From: CAXBES01 sp963974915
Lineage (GTDB): Bacteria > Bacteroidota > Bacteroidia > Flavobacteriales > Flavobacteriaceae
Direction: 5' to 3'
Length of the DNA stretch: 64,000 nucleotides
Assembly (NCBI GenBank): GCA_963974915.1
Contig: CAXBES010000001.1
Coordinates: 340,430 to 404,429, forward strand
The notes below the pieces were generated by a model. The model worked only from the letters and a program-made list of their open reading frames with translations, made no database searches and was not told where the DNA came from. Position 1 is the stretch's first letter. Every line of letters begins with the position of its first letter. The position numbers were made by a program, and so were the translations under genes. Shown here in pieces: positions 16,124 through 25,259 of the stretch.

Positions 16124-18262
16124 TTACTCTTTAATTCCTTCCAAATCAAGTAAAAAAGCATAGTCCATTGCGATTTCCTTTAAAGCTTCAAATCGTCCCG
16201 AAGCCCCGCCATGACCGGCATCCATATTGGTTTGAAGTAAAAGTATATTATCATCTTCCTTATTCTCCCTTAATTTCGCAACCCATTTTGCGGGTTCCCA
16301 ATATTGCACCTGACTATCATGCAAACCTGTGGTAACCAACATATTAGGATAGTTTATTTGTTTTACATTATCATAGGGAGAATAACTCTTAATATATTCA
16401 TAATATTTAGGGTCATTAGGGTTCCCCCATTCGTCATACTCTCCTGTTGTTAAAGGTATACTATCATCTAACATAGTAGTAACCACATCAACAAAAGGTA
16501 CAGACGCTATGACTCCATTATACAATTCGGGAGCCATATTAACAATAGCGCCCATCAATAATCCACCTGCAGATCCTCCCGAAGCGTATAAATGCTCTTT
16601 CGAAGTATAGTTCTGGTCGATAACATATTTGGAAGCATCGATAAAGTCGGTAAAGGTATTCTTCTTTTTTAAAAGCTTACCGTCTTCATACCATTGTCTT
16701 CCTAAGTATTCTCCACCGCGAACATGAGCGATCGCATAAATAAATCCTCTATCTAAAAGGCTAAGACGAACCGTTGAAAAGTAAGGGTCTATAGTAGCTC
16801 CATACGAACCGTAAGCGTATAGTAAAAATGGATTCTTTCCATCCATTTTAATCCCTTTCTTATATACCAAAGAGATAGGAATTTTTGTTCCGTCGGTTGC
16901 AGGTGCCCAAATTCGTTTCGATTCGTAATTATTTTTGTCGAATTTCCCACCAAGCACCTCAGTTTCCTTCATAACTGTTTTTTCCTTGGTTTCCATATTA
17001 AAATCGATCACCGATGCCGGAGTGGTCAGCGAATTATACGCATATCGCAAAATATCTGTGTCAAATTCAGGGTTTCCCGTCGTACCAGCAGTATATGTTT
17101 CGTTATCGAAAGGAAGAAAGTAATCTTCTTCGGCATTGTCCCAACTCTTAACACGAATCTTATTGAGTCCGTTGCTACGCTCGCTTACAACGAGGAAATT
17201 CTTAAAAATATCTATATCCTCTAACAATACATCATCTCTATGAGGAATCATGTCTATCCAGTTGTCTTTAGTAGTTTTTGCTTCGGAAGTCTTCATCAAT
17301 TTAAAATTGAGAGCCTTGTCCTTGTTGGTTAACACATAAAAGTTACTTCCGTAGTGAGAAATGCTATACTCTAAACCTCTTTCTCTGGGTTGAAACACCT
17401 TAAAAGTTCCATTGGGTGTATCTGCATTTAATATTCTGTATTCTGAAGTAAGGGTACTATATGACCCGATCACTAAATATTTTTTAGATTTTGTTTTATA
17501 GATATATGTACCAAAGGTTTCGTCGTCTTCGGTGTAAACAATGGTATCATCAATAGAAGGAGTACCTAAGACATGTTTAAATATTTGATTAGAGCGCAGC
17601 GTTTGCTCATCCTTCCTGGTGTAAAAAAGGGTTTTATTATCATTTGCCCATGTGGCACTTCCGGTTGTAAGGGGAATGTTTTCATCTAAGATCTCTCCCG
17701 TTTCTAGATTTTTAATGTAAATAGTATATTTTCTTCTACTTACAGTATCTATTCCGAAGGAAACCAGCTTATTATTCTCACTAACGTTAATTCCATTCAA
17801 ATTGAAATAGGAGTGCCCTTTTGCCATTTCATTAACATCGAAGAGAATTTCTTCTTCTGCCTCCAACGTTCCTTTCTTTCTGGTGTAGATAGGATAATCC
17901 TTATCCTTTTCGTATCGCGTTATGTAGTAATATCCGTTTAATTTGTAGGGAACCGACTCGTCATCTTCTTTAATTCTGCTTTTCATTTCCTCAAAGAGAT
18001 CCTTCTGAAAATCTTTGGTATGAGCGGTCATCTTTTCATAATAATCATTCTCGCGTTCCAGATAATCTATAACTTCTTCGTTCTCTTTATCATTAAGCCA
18101 GTAGTATTCGTCCACTCTTACGTCACCATGAATTTCAAGATCTTTGGCTATCTTATCTGCTTTTGGGGGAATAATTTTCATATTTTTTTCTGAAGTCTCT
18201 TTTGTATTACAAGAAGCCGCAAAAATAAGCAAAACAACTACTTTGAAGGTTATCTTTTTCAT
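16124..18262 (-). CDS. S9 family serine peptidase (oligopeptidase B-like), lipoprotein
   Basis: About 712 residues from the ATG at 18262 (the TTG two codons earlier is less likely). The N terminus MKKITFKVVVLLIFAASC ends in a lipobox, so the protein is probably anchored by lipid in the periplasm. An N-terminal seven-bladed propeller region is followed by the alpha/beta-hydrolase domain: nucleophile serine in ASGGSAGGLLMG, aspartate in TGLHDSQV, histidine in DAGHGGASGR. Oligopeptidase B cuts small peptides after Arg or Lys. The propeller restricts substrates to short peptides. It is transcribed divergently from ybaB. Confidence 0.9.
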   Translation of the reverse strand: MKKITFKVVVLLIFAASCNTKETSEKNMKIIPPKADKIAKDLEIHGDVRVDEYYWLNDKENEEVIDYLERENDYYEKMTAHTKDFQKDLFEEMKSRIKEDDESVPYKLNGYYYITRYEKDKDYPIYTRKKGTLEAEEEILFDVNEMAKGHSYFNLNGINVSENNKLVSFGIDTVSRRKYTIYIKNLETGEILDENIPLTTGSATWANDNKTLFYTRKDEQTLRSNQIFKHVLGTPSIDDTIVYTEDDETFGTYIYKTKSKKYLVIGSYSTLTSEYRILNADTPNGTFKVFQPRERGLEYSISHYGSNFYVLTNKDKALNFKLMKTSEAKTTKDNWIDMIPHRDDVLLEDIDIFKNFLVVSERSNGLNKIRVKSWDNAEEDYFLPFDNETYTAGTTGNPEFDTDILRYAYNSLTTPASVIDFNMETKEKTVMKETEVLGGKFDKNNYESKRIWAPATDGTKIPISLVYKKGIKMDGKNPFLLYAYGSYGATIDPYFSTVRLSLLDRGFIYAIAHVRGGEYLGRQWYEDGKLLKKKNTFTDFIDASKYVIDQNYTSKEHLYASGGSAGGLLMGAIVNMAPELYNGVIASVPFVDVVTTMLDDSIPLTTGEYDEWGNPNDPKYYEYIKSYSPYDNVKQINYPNMLVTTGLHDSQVQYWEPAKWVAKLRENKEDDNILLLQTNMDAGHGGASGRFEALKEIAMDYAFLLDLEGIKE

Positions 18263-18296
18263 AAACAAAAGGTTGATTTATATTGTCGCAAAGTAG

Positions 18297-18304
18297 TAAA
18301 TTTG
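18297..18304 (+). promoter_or_regulatory. -7 promoter box of the YbaB gene
   Basis: TAAATTTG matches TAnnTTTG and lies 22 bases before the ATG. Confidence 0.55.
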
Positions 18305-18326
18305 CATAGAATATAAAATTAAAAGT

Positions 18327-18650
18327 ATGTTTGGAGATCTTATGGGAATGATGGGGAAATTAAAAGAAACCCAGGAAAAAGTTGAAGCCACCAAAAAAAG
18401 GCTCGATACCGTTTTAATTGATGAAAAAAGCAATGACGGATTAATAAAGATCACGCTAACCGCAAATAGAGAGATCAAATCGATTGAGATTGACGATTCG
18501 CTGCTTGTCGATAAAGAACAATTGGAGGACTATTTGATTCTTACACTTAATAAGGCTATCGAAAAAGCCACTTCCGTGAATGAGTCGGAATTAGCCGCAG
18601 TAGCCAAGGAAGGGATGCCTAATATTCCGGGTATGGACATATTTAAATAG
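18327..18650 (+). CDS. YbaB/EbfC family nucleoid-associated protein
   Basis: A 107-residue DNA-binding protein that acts as a dimer and helps organise the nucleoid. It starts MFGDLMGMMGKLKETQEKVEATKKRL, a Met-rich helical opening typical of the family, followed by short beta strands (GLIKITLTANREIKSIEID) and a C-terminal helix with the usual glycine/proline-rich end MPNIPGMDIF. In many bacteria ybaB sits beside dnaX and recR; here it stands alone between a peptidase and a thioredoxin-like gene. Confidence 0.9.
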   Translation: MFGDLMGMMGKLKETQEKVEATKKRLDTVLIDEKSNDGLIKITLTANREIKSIEIDDSLLVDKEQLEDYLILTLNKAIEKATSVNESELAAVAKEGMPNIPGMDIFK

Positions 18651-18656
18651 AAATTA

Positions 18657-19127
18657 TTACTTATTTCTCGCTGCGAATTTATCAACGAAGGCAAAATGAT
18701 GGCTGGTATCCTGATACGTATTATAGGAGCTATACCCCGACAATTTGCCTAACTCCTGACCTTTATCGTTTAGTACCAGTAATTTAGGAAAAGATTTACT
18801 TTGGTTATACTTCGCCAGTATTTTCTTATTGTATGCCATTTGTTCTTCAGAAATAATATCAATTCTACGTGGGTAATCTATCATTACCAAAACAAAATCC
18901 TTGGCACGTGCTACAAACTCTTCACTATCAAAAAAATCTTTCTTTAGCGCTACACACGGAGGACACCAATCGCTTCCTGTAAAATACATCAAGATTGGTT
19001 TTTTAGTTTCTTTAGATATCTTCTCGGCTTCTTCAAGATTTGTATGCCAATTTAAGCTAGTATTAGACTCCTGAGAAAAAGAAATAGCAGATGTTATAAA
19101 TAGAGCAGCTATGAGTAAATGCTTCAT
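18657..19127 (-). CDS. exported thioredoxin-fold protein
   Basis: From the ATG at 19127 the protein is about 156 residues with a signal peptide (MKHLLIAALFITSAISFSQ); the longer frame adds a non-signal stretch. The motif GSDWCPPC is a thioredoxin-like CxxC active site, preceded by KPILMYFTG. The family (thioredoxin_7-like) reduces or isomerises disulfides of periplasmic proteins. The partner is unknown. It converges with ybaB with only six bases between the stops. Confidence 0.83.
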   Translation of the reverse strand: MKHLLIAALFITSAISFSQESNTSLNWHTNLEEAEKISKETKKPILMYFTGSDWCPPCVALKKDFFDSEEFVARAKDFVLVMIDYPRRIDIISEEQMAYNKKILAKYNQSKSFPKLLVLNDKGQELGKLSGYSSYNTYQDTSHHFAFVDKFAARNK

Positions 19128-19188
19128 ACGTAGGTTATTTTGTATTCGAAGTGAGCATAATTTATGCCAAAGATGGTACAAAAAAAAA

Positions 19189-19212
19189 GAATTCCCAAAT
19201 TAATGGGAATTC
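19189..19212 (-). terminator. terminator of the OmpA-like gene
   Basis: Stem GAATTCCCA/TGGGAATTC (19189-19197 with 19204-19212) followed on the minus strand by a long T run. Confidence 0.85.
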
Positions 19213-19250
19213 TCTAATCTTACATTGATGGTTATTCTAACTACAATTTA

Positions 19251-20936
19251 TTAGTTGTTGTTAATCAATCTGAATTCAGTTCTACGGTTAACAGCATGCT
19301 CACGTTCAGTACATGAAACACCGTCGGCACATCTGTTTTTCAATCTTCTTTCTCCAAAACCATTTGCAACTAATAAGCTACTGTTAATTCCTTTATCCTG
19401 AAGGTAAGCTACTACAGCCTGAGCTCTTCTTTCAGAAAGATCCTGATTAGAAGTATCACCACCTCTTGAATCTGTGTGTGATGCGATCTCTAGTTTTACA
19501 CCAGGGTTAGCCGCTAATACAGGCATTAAACGAGTATCGATTATTCTCTTAGCGTCTGCGGTTAACGTAGCGCTTCCTAAGTTCCAGTTAATTGGAAGTG
19601 CCTGGTATTCTACTAAAGCACACTCAACTTCTTTCCAGGTAGTTAATCCACCCTTAGTTTGAAGTACTTCTTTTGTTACAGTTTTGGTAACAGCAGGAAC
19701 AGTAACTTCATCAACTCTGGCGTCTGAAACTAACTTAGTAACCTTTAAAGTTTTAGATTGTCCAGGAATGTCAATTGCTCTTGTAGAAGGAGGTGTAGTC
19801 ATTACAGTCTTCTTATACGTAGTTGACTGAGATGGAATTTCTTCTACTCTTGTAGTTTCGTTAGAAATAATAGTTTTCTTTACAGTTGAAGTTACAGCAG
19901 GAATTTCAATTCTCTCTGTTGTTGGAGGAGTAACCATGACTTTCTTAGTAATTGTTTTTCTCACTTCTGGAACTGTTACAACTCTAGTAGTTGGAGGAGT
20001 AACCATAACCGTAGTTTTAATAGTTTTAGTCTCACCTGGTATATCGATTACTCTCGTAGTAGAAGGCTTCACTAAAACAGTTCTTGTATATGTTCCTTGT
20101 CCGCACTCTGCACCACCATTAGAAGCTTGATCACAATCTGATGTTCTCACAAAAGATGCATCACTAGCCAAACGCTGAATACTTACAGTAGTGTATTCGG
20201 CAGGAACACCTTTATAACACCAGTATCTACAATCGTTAGGATCACTAGAAGCACACTCTGCTGCTGGTGTATCACTCATTTCCCATCTAGCTGTTACCGG
20301 CTTAACTTCAACAGTTTCTATATCACTTGTAAAGCTTGCAGGAATAGTTTTAATAGTAGATCCGTATTCTCTTTTCTTATATGTAAGAGTTTCTGTTCCC
20401 CATTCTGCAGGAATTACTTCCAAACGCTGCGATGGTTCTTTTACGGTAATAGTTACATCTCTGGTTTCATAAACCGCAGGAACGATCTCAACTTTTTGAT
20501 AAGCAGGTTGTGTTACCACTTCAAAAGTTCTGTTTTCATAAACTGCAGGCACCACACGAAGACTATAGCTTGCTTCGCTTGTAGTTACAACTTCGTTGTC
20601 TGTAGTTACTTCAGAAGGTACTTTTACCAAACGCTGAGAAGCTTCTTTAGTAACAACACTAAAGCTTTCTGTTGAGTATTGGGCTGGAATAACTTCTAAT
20701 TTCTGTGCAGCTTGCTTAGAATCTACAGTAATGGTTTCTGTTGTGTATTGGGCTGGAACCACACTTAACTTCTTATATGCCGGAGAAACTTGTACTGTTA
20801 CATCCTGGTTTACCCAAATATCTGGAGTAACACAACGAACATAACATTTTCCCGGTTCAGGATTAGTAGGAAGGTCTTGAGCAAAAGTAACCGAAGCTAC
20901 TATAAGGGATAGACCTAAAAGAATAATTTTTTTCAT
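19251..20936 (-). CDS. OmpA family protein with long degenerate repeat region
   Basis: A 561-residue envelope protein. Residues 1-19 are a signal peptide. Residues about 35-440 are a chain of degenerate repeats of roughly 25-30 residues, first built on the theme QRLEVIPAxYxTE and later on TTRVVTVPEVRKTITKKVMVTPP. Residues about 445-561 are an OmpA C-terminal peptidoglycan-binding domain (LTADAKRIIDTRL, then HTDSRGGDTSNQDLSERRAQAVVAYL), ending after the arginine-containing NRRTEF motif. Several cysteines in the middle (CASSDPNDCRYWC, CDQASNGGAEC) could form disulfides. It probably tethers the outer membrane to peptidoglycan with a periplasmic stalk. Confidence 0.85.
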   Translation of the reverse strand: MKKIILLGLSLIVASVTFAQDLPTNPEPGKCYVRCVTPDIWVNQDVTVQVSPAYKKLSVVPAQYTTETITVDSKQAAQKLEVIPAQYSTESFSVVTKEASQRLVKVPSEVTTDNEVVTTSEASYSLRVVPAVYENRTFEVVTQPAYQKVEIVPAVYETRDVTITVKEPSQRLEVIPAEWGTETLTYKKREYGSTIKTIPASFTSDIETVEVKPVTARWEMSDTPAAECASSDPNDCRYWCYKGVPAEYTTVSIQRLASDASFVRTSDCDQASNGGAECGQGTYTRTVLVKPSTTRVIDIPGETKTIKTTVMVTPPTTRVVTVPEVRKTITKKVMVTPPTTERIEIPAVTSTVKKTIISNETTRVEEIPSQSTTYKKTVMTTPPSTRAIDIPGQSKTLKVTKLVSDARVDEVTVPAVTKTVTKEVLQTKGGLTTWKEVECALVEYQALPINWNLGSATLTADAKRIIDTRLMPVLAANPGVKLEIASHTDSRGGDTSNQDLSERRAQAVVAYLQDKGINSSLLVANGFGERRLKNRCADGVSCTEREHAVNRRTEFRLINNN

Positions 20937-21189
20937 GTTTGTAATATTTAAATGGTTATAAATTAGACGGCTAAATTAGTGTTTGTCCTACTAAAGTTAC
21001 TAAAAATCAGGCAACAAACTTGGTAGAGACCTATGCCTTTTCGATTAGTCGTACATTAACTAGGTTAAAGTGTATCTGCCTAATACTTAATTTCTCTTAT
21101 TCCTTATTTTTTCAATATTACATTCTCTTTTTCCTTTTTTTTTTAGATATTTAGATCGTAATTACAAGTGTAACCCAAAAACCTCAACT

Positions 21190-21510
21190 ATGTTTGAATT
21201 AAAAAAAAGCGGTGATAAATATCACTTTGTTTTGAAAGCCGGCAATGGTCAGGTAATACTTTCAAGTCAGATGTACGCATCAAAATCATCCGCAATGAAT
21301 GGTATCGAATCTGTAAAAAAGAATTGTGGAAACGATAATTCTTTTGAAAGAAAAACAGCGAAAAACGGAAAATTTCATTTTAATGTAAAATCGACCAACG
21401 GTCAGATCATTGGAAGTAGCCAGATGTACGCTGCAGAATCTGGAATGAATAACGGAATAGAATCTGTTAGAAAAAATGCTCCCGGAGCAGAAGTAAAAGA
21501 AACAGAATAG
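21190..21510 (+). CDS. YegP/DUF1508 family protein (two repeats)
   Basis: A 106-residue protein made of two homologous halves. Each contains the YegP signature FHFxxKxxNGQVIxSSQMY followed by a small-residue stretch and NGIESV. The two-repeat form is the usual bacterial UPF0339 arrangement. The biochemical role of the family is not settled. It has no signal peptide. A strong terminator shared with the convergent threonine aldolase gene follows. Confidence 0.9.
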   Translation: MFELKKSGDKYHFVLKAGNGQVILSSQMYASKSSAMNGIESVKKNCGNDNSFERKTAKNGKFHFNVKSTNGQIIGSSQMYAAESGMNNGIESVRKNAPGAEVKETE

Positions 21511-21532
21511 ACATCAATCTATTATAAATTGA

Positions 21533-21562
21533 AAGCTTCCTTCAAAAAAGGAAGCTTTTTTT
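21533..21562. terminator. bidirectional terminator
   Basis: Stem AAGCTTCCTT/AAGGAAGCTT (21533-21542 with 21548-21557) with a T run. It overlaps the stop codon region of the threonine aldolase gene. Confidence 0.88.
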
Positions 21563-22583
21563 ATTTATACTCCTTAAGAACTTTTATAAATGCATCGTGC
21601 ATGCTGTCTGTGTAATCCAAGTGGGTAACCACCCTTAATTTACCTTGACCCATATTACTAATTCGTATATTTTTCGATTCAAGATCCTTAATGAATTGTT
21701 CTTCGGAAAGTCCATCGGAAAGATAAAAAATAACAATATTCGTCTCGGTAGGCTCCACCATTTTCACATATGGCAGTCCTTTTAATACTTCTGAAATTTC
21801 TGAAGCTTTTTTATGATCTTCGGCAAGTCTATTAATATTATTATCGAGCGCATACAATCCGGCGGCTGCCATAAATCCAATTTGTCGCATTCCTCCACCT
21901 AAAACTTTTCGTACCCTAATCGCATTTTGCATCAGTTCACGCTTTCCTAACAAAACTGAGCCTAACGGAGTTCCCAAACCTTTACTCAGACATATTGAGA
22001 TGGTATCGAAGATCTTTCCGTAGTCCTTCGCATCCTCCCCTTTCGCTACCAATGCATTCATTAATCTCGCACCATCTAAATGTAAACCGAGATTGTAGGT
22101 ATCACACACCTCCCTTATCTTTCTAATTTCATTAAAATCATAACACGCTCCCCCACCCTTATTGGTCGTGTTTTCAAGGCATACCAGAGTGGTCAACGGA
22201 CTGTGATAAAAATCCGGCGGATTGATACCCTCTTTTACTTGGGATGCGGTGATCATTCCACGTTCACCGTCAACCAATTTACACGAGACACCGCTGTTAA
22301 AGGAAACTCCTCCTCCTTCATAATTGTACACATGCGCCCATTTATCGCAAATAAGTTGTTCTCCCGGCTGAGTATGTAATTTTATCGCTGCTTGATTCGC
22401 CATGCTTCCGGAAGGAAAAAAAAGCGCCTCATCCATTCCAAACATCTCAGCAAGTCTCATCTCTAATGTATTTACCGTGGGATCTTCTTTGTACACATCA
22501 TCACCCGTCTCAGCATTCACAATTGCCGCCAACATGCCCTTAGACGGCTTTGTTACCGTATCACTTCTTAAATCGATAATCAT
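21561..22583 (-). CDS. ltaE: low-specificity L-threonine aldolase
   Basis: A PLP enzyme that splits L-threonine or L-allo-threonine into glycine and acetaldehyde. The start MIIDLRSDTVTKPS is the classic family opening. The phosphate/cofactor residues are visible in FFPSGSMANQ and HLDGARLMNA. The PLP lysine is in ICLSKGLGTPLGS. The length of 340 residues is standard. It is transcribed in the same direction as the metalloprotease upstream, with a short gap of about 26 bases, so the two may be co-transcribed. Confidence 0.93.
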   Translation of the reverse strand: MIIDLRSDTVTKPSKGMLAAIVNAETGDDVYKEDPTVNTLEMRLAEMFGMDEALFFPSGSMANQAAIKLHTQPGEQLICDKWAHVYNYEGGGVSFNSGVSCKLVDGERGMITASQVKEGINPPDFYHSPLTTLVCLENTTNKGGGACYDFNEIRKIREVCDTYNLGLHLDGARLMNALVAKGEDAKDYGKIFDTISICLSKGLGTPLGSVLLGKRELMQNAIRVRKVLGGGMRQIGFMAAAGLYALDNNINRLAEDHKKASEISEVLKGLPYVKMVEPTETNIVIFYLSDGLSEEQFIKDLESKNIRISNMGQGKLRVVTHLDYTDSMHDAFIKVLKEYK

Positions 22584-22609
22584 TCTATTATTTCAATTAT
22601 TTTAAATTT

Positions 22610-25021
22610 CTATTCTTCATTATTAATAAAGCATTCGAAACTACCTATAGGACTTCCATCAGGGATCTTTGAAGGCTCTATTGCTTCAAAGTCTTCCGGA
22701 TCGTCTCTAAATTCGGTAATTTCTCTTGCCAATTGCGCCGAAAAGGCGTCTCTGTTTCTGGAAAGGTCTTTATACAAATCATCTAAACTTTCGTTCACAA
22801 TTGCTTTTGTCTGCGGAATACTTCGGTTAGAAGCCACGAGGTTTAGCATATGTTGAAGTGTTACAAATTGTATAGTTTGATTTACTTCTCTTATATATTC
22901 TGAAGGACTTTCCGAAGAAAATGTCGTAGTAATTAATTGTTCTAACACCTCTGTCAGGCCTATATTTTCCGGCTGCAACGCTTTTTGCTGAATCAACCTA
23001 TTCGCCCTTTCAGGATTTAACAAAAGTGATAATGTCATATCTGAAGCGGTTGCAGCGGCTCCCAGCGCATCGAAAGCAACACCTGTCTTGCTCTTAAAAG
23101 ATTCCCTACTTCTCGAAAAACCGTAAGCTCTTGGTGGAAATAACGCTAGTTTGTCTTCCGGAATTGCCAGTGTTTCGGCTTTAATTGTCTTTAAAACCGA
23201 TTGTAAGGCTTGTAGTTGTTCTTGCTTCGAAACAATACTGTTTTTGATAGGTTTAGCGCCTTTCACCGAATATTCATAATCCATTCCGCCAATCAATTTT
23301 ACTGCTGCTTCAGTCTGAAAACGATGATAGAAATACAAAGGCACAAAAACATCTTCTAACACCGAATAAGGTTCTCCTGTTCTAATATTATCTTCAGAAA
23401 AATTGGAAATAGCGACTGCTCTAAGCGCTAAAAGGGCATTTAATTCATCGGAAGCATTGGCGCCGTTATCCCATAAATGGGCTTTTGCATGCGCACCGCT
23501 CTGCGCTCTAGCATCACTATCTGAAATATATCTCAAGCCCTGCTCTTCGGCTTCTCGTAAAACATCTCTTAAATAGAGGCTTTCGTTTACCGATTCGGGA
23601 ATATCACTATAACTGTATTCTACCGTTACCTTGTCCCAGGGGCCAATTCCGGTGGCATAGGCATCGCTGAGCTCGATTTTACCATTATTCAATTTTAAAG
23701 TTGGATGCGGATAATCCATTACACTGGCTCTATTATTGGTGCTAGCCGCAAAATTATGAGCAAATCCAAGAGTATGTCCAACCTCATGTGCAGACAGCTG
23801 TCGTATTCTGGCAAGTGCCATATCCAACATTTGTTGATGGTTATCGTCCCGAAGTGCAAAAGGTTTGTTAAGCAACGCTTGTGCGATCATAAAGTCCTGT
23901 CTAATTCTAAGACTTCCCAAACTAACATGACCTTTTATGATCTCCCCCGTTCTGGGATCGGTTATGGACGCACCATAACTCCAACCCCGTGTAGAGCGAT
24001 GTACCCATTGAATCACGTTATAGCGTAAATCCATGGGATCTGCATCTTCCGGTAACATTTTAACCTGAAAAGCATTTTTATAACCTATAGCTTCAAACGC
24101 CTGATTCCACCATCTGGCTCCTTCCAGCAGTCCGCTTCTCACCGGTTCGGGCGTCCCGGGATCCAAATAATAGATTATGGGTTCTTTTGCTTCGCTCATT
24201 GCCGCATTCGGGTCTTTTTTTTCAAGTCTATGTCTGGTAATAAATTTCTTATTGATTGGTTCCCAAATTGGGGTGCTGTAATCCATATAACTCATAGGAT
24301 ACGATCCGCTTCGCGGATCGAAGATTCTCGGTGTATAACCATCGTCCGGTAATTCTACAAAACTGTGGTGTTGAATTACCGAAATTGAATTTGCATAAGG
24401 TGCCACGCTCCGTAAATTTCGCCCCGAAGGTTCTCCTGTGAAAGTGAGTAATGCTTCAAATTCAACATTTTTTGGAAATCCTTTGGTTTTTTCCATCCAA
24501 AGCGAGCTCCTGGACTTGTCTAATTTATAGGTACCCTCTTTATTGCGTTTTAGTCTTTGTGAAACCTGATGCGCATCTAACATGAGAAACGGCGTTAGAT
24601 CGATCACATAATTATCACTAATAGTATCCTTAATTTCGAACCCATATAGAACCGATTTAGCAAATGCCTGTTCAACCGATTTCTTTTCAAGCTGGTTCTC
24701 GGTGTTTGCCCGATATCGCATATTAGGTTGCAGCAACAGTAGTTTGTTGCCGCTCTTGATGAATTTCACTACTACTCCATCTCCCAACTGACCCCGATCC
24801 AGACCAATATCATTAGATCCTAAACCCGTACTAAGAGAATGCACGTATAAAAATTCGGTATTGATCTTATCAACCTCCAAATAAATATTTCCTTCTGCTT
24901 CAGAATAGTGGAAATTGAAAAATCCTTCGGTTCTTATAAGGTCCTTTTTTTTGTCTAGAAATTGAGCTGAAACTGAATTTATTCCGAAGAGAATAGTTAG
25001 GCAGATGAGTATATTTTTCAT
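22610..25021 (-). CDS. zinc-dependent metalloprotease, DUF5117/DUF4953 type
   Basis: An 803-residue exported protein (signal peptide MKNILICLTILFGINSVSAQ). An N-terminal DUF5117-like beta region leads to a zinc metalloprotease core with the extended zinc motif HEVGHTLGFAHN (three zinc ligands and the catalytic glutamate) near residue 415; the conserved MDYPHP that follows is the Met-turn. The C-terminal part is helical. This large family is common in Bacteroidota and its substrates are largely unknown. Expected location is the periplasm or outer surface. Confidence 0.88.
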   Translation of the reverse strand: MKNILICLTILFGINSVSAQFLDKKKDLIRTEGFFNFHYSEAEGNIYLEVDKINTEFLYVHSLSTGLGSNDIGLDRGQLGDGVVVKFIKSGNKLLLLQPNMRYRANTENQLEKKSVEQAFAKSVLYGFEIKDTISDNYVIDLTPFLMLDAHQVSQRLKRNKEGTYKLDKSRSSLWMEKTKGFPKNVEFEALLTFTGEPSGRNLRSVAPYANSISVIQHHSFVELPDDGYTPRIFDPRSGSYPMSYMDYSTPIWEPINKKFITRHRLEKKDPNAAMSEAKEPIIYYLDPGTPEPVRSGLLEGARWWNQAFEAIGYKNAFQVKMLPEDADPMDLRYNVIQWVHRSTRGWSYGASITDPRTGEIIKGHVSLGSLRIRQDFMIAQALLNKPFALRDDNHQQMLDMALARIRQLSAHEVGHTLGFAHNFAASTNNRASVMDYPHPTLKLNNGKIELSDAYATGIGPWDKVTVEYSYSDIPESVNESLYLRDVLREAEEQGLRYISDSDARAQSGAHAKAHLWDNGANASDELNALLALRAVAISNFSEDNIRTGEPYSVLEDVFVPLYFYHRFQTEAAVKLIGGMDYEYSVKGAKPIKNSIVSKQEQLQALQSVLKTIKAETLAIPEDKLALFPPRAYGFSRSRESFKSKTGVAFDALGAAATASDMTLSLLLNPERANRLIQQKALQPENIGLTEVLEQLITTTFSSESPSEYIREVNQTIQFVTLQHMLNLVASNRSIPQTKAIVNESLDDLYKDLSRNRDAFSAQLAREITEFRDDPEDFEAIEPSKIPDGSPIGSFECFINNEE

Positions 25022-25158
25022 ATCTAAAAGTTTGATTGAGGAGAGTGGTTAAAACTACTAAAATTAATTTATACAGAGAGGGAAGCTCCATATTCATTGT
25101 TCAAATGTCAATGTTGCAATTTAAAGTTCATGTGCTTTCTGCTTCAAATTAATAACAC

Positions 25159-25166
25159 TAATTTTG
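25159..25166 (+). promoter_or_regulatory. -7 promoter box upstream of prfB
   Basis: TAATTTTG is a TAnnTTTG match, about 93 bases before the prfB start. The leader it implies contains a small hairpin CCCGTCCTACGGG (25237-25249) next to the ribosome-binding region. Confidence 0.4.
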
Positions 25167-25259
25167 TTTTGAATTAAAATAATGGTTAGAATATCTCTTT
25201 CGTTCCTGATCGAGATATCAAATAATTAAATATAAACCCGTCCTACGGGAGAAATAAAT

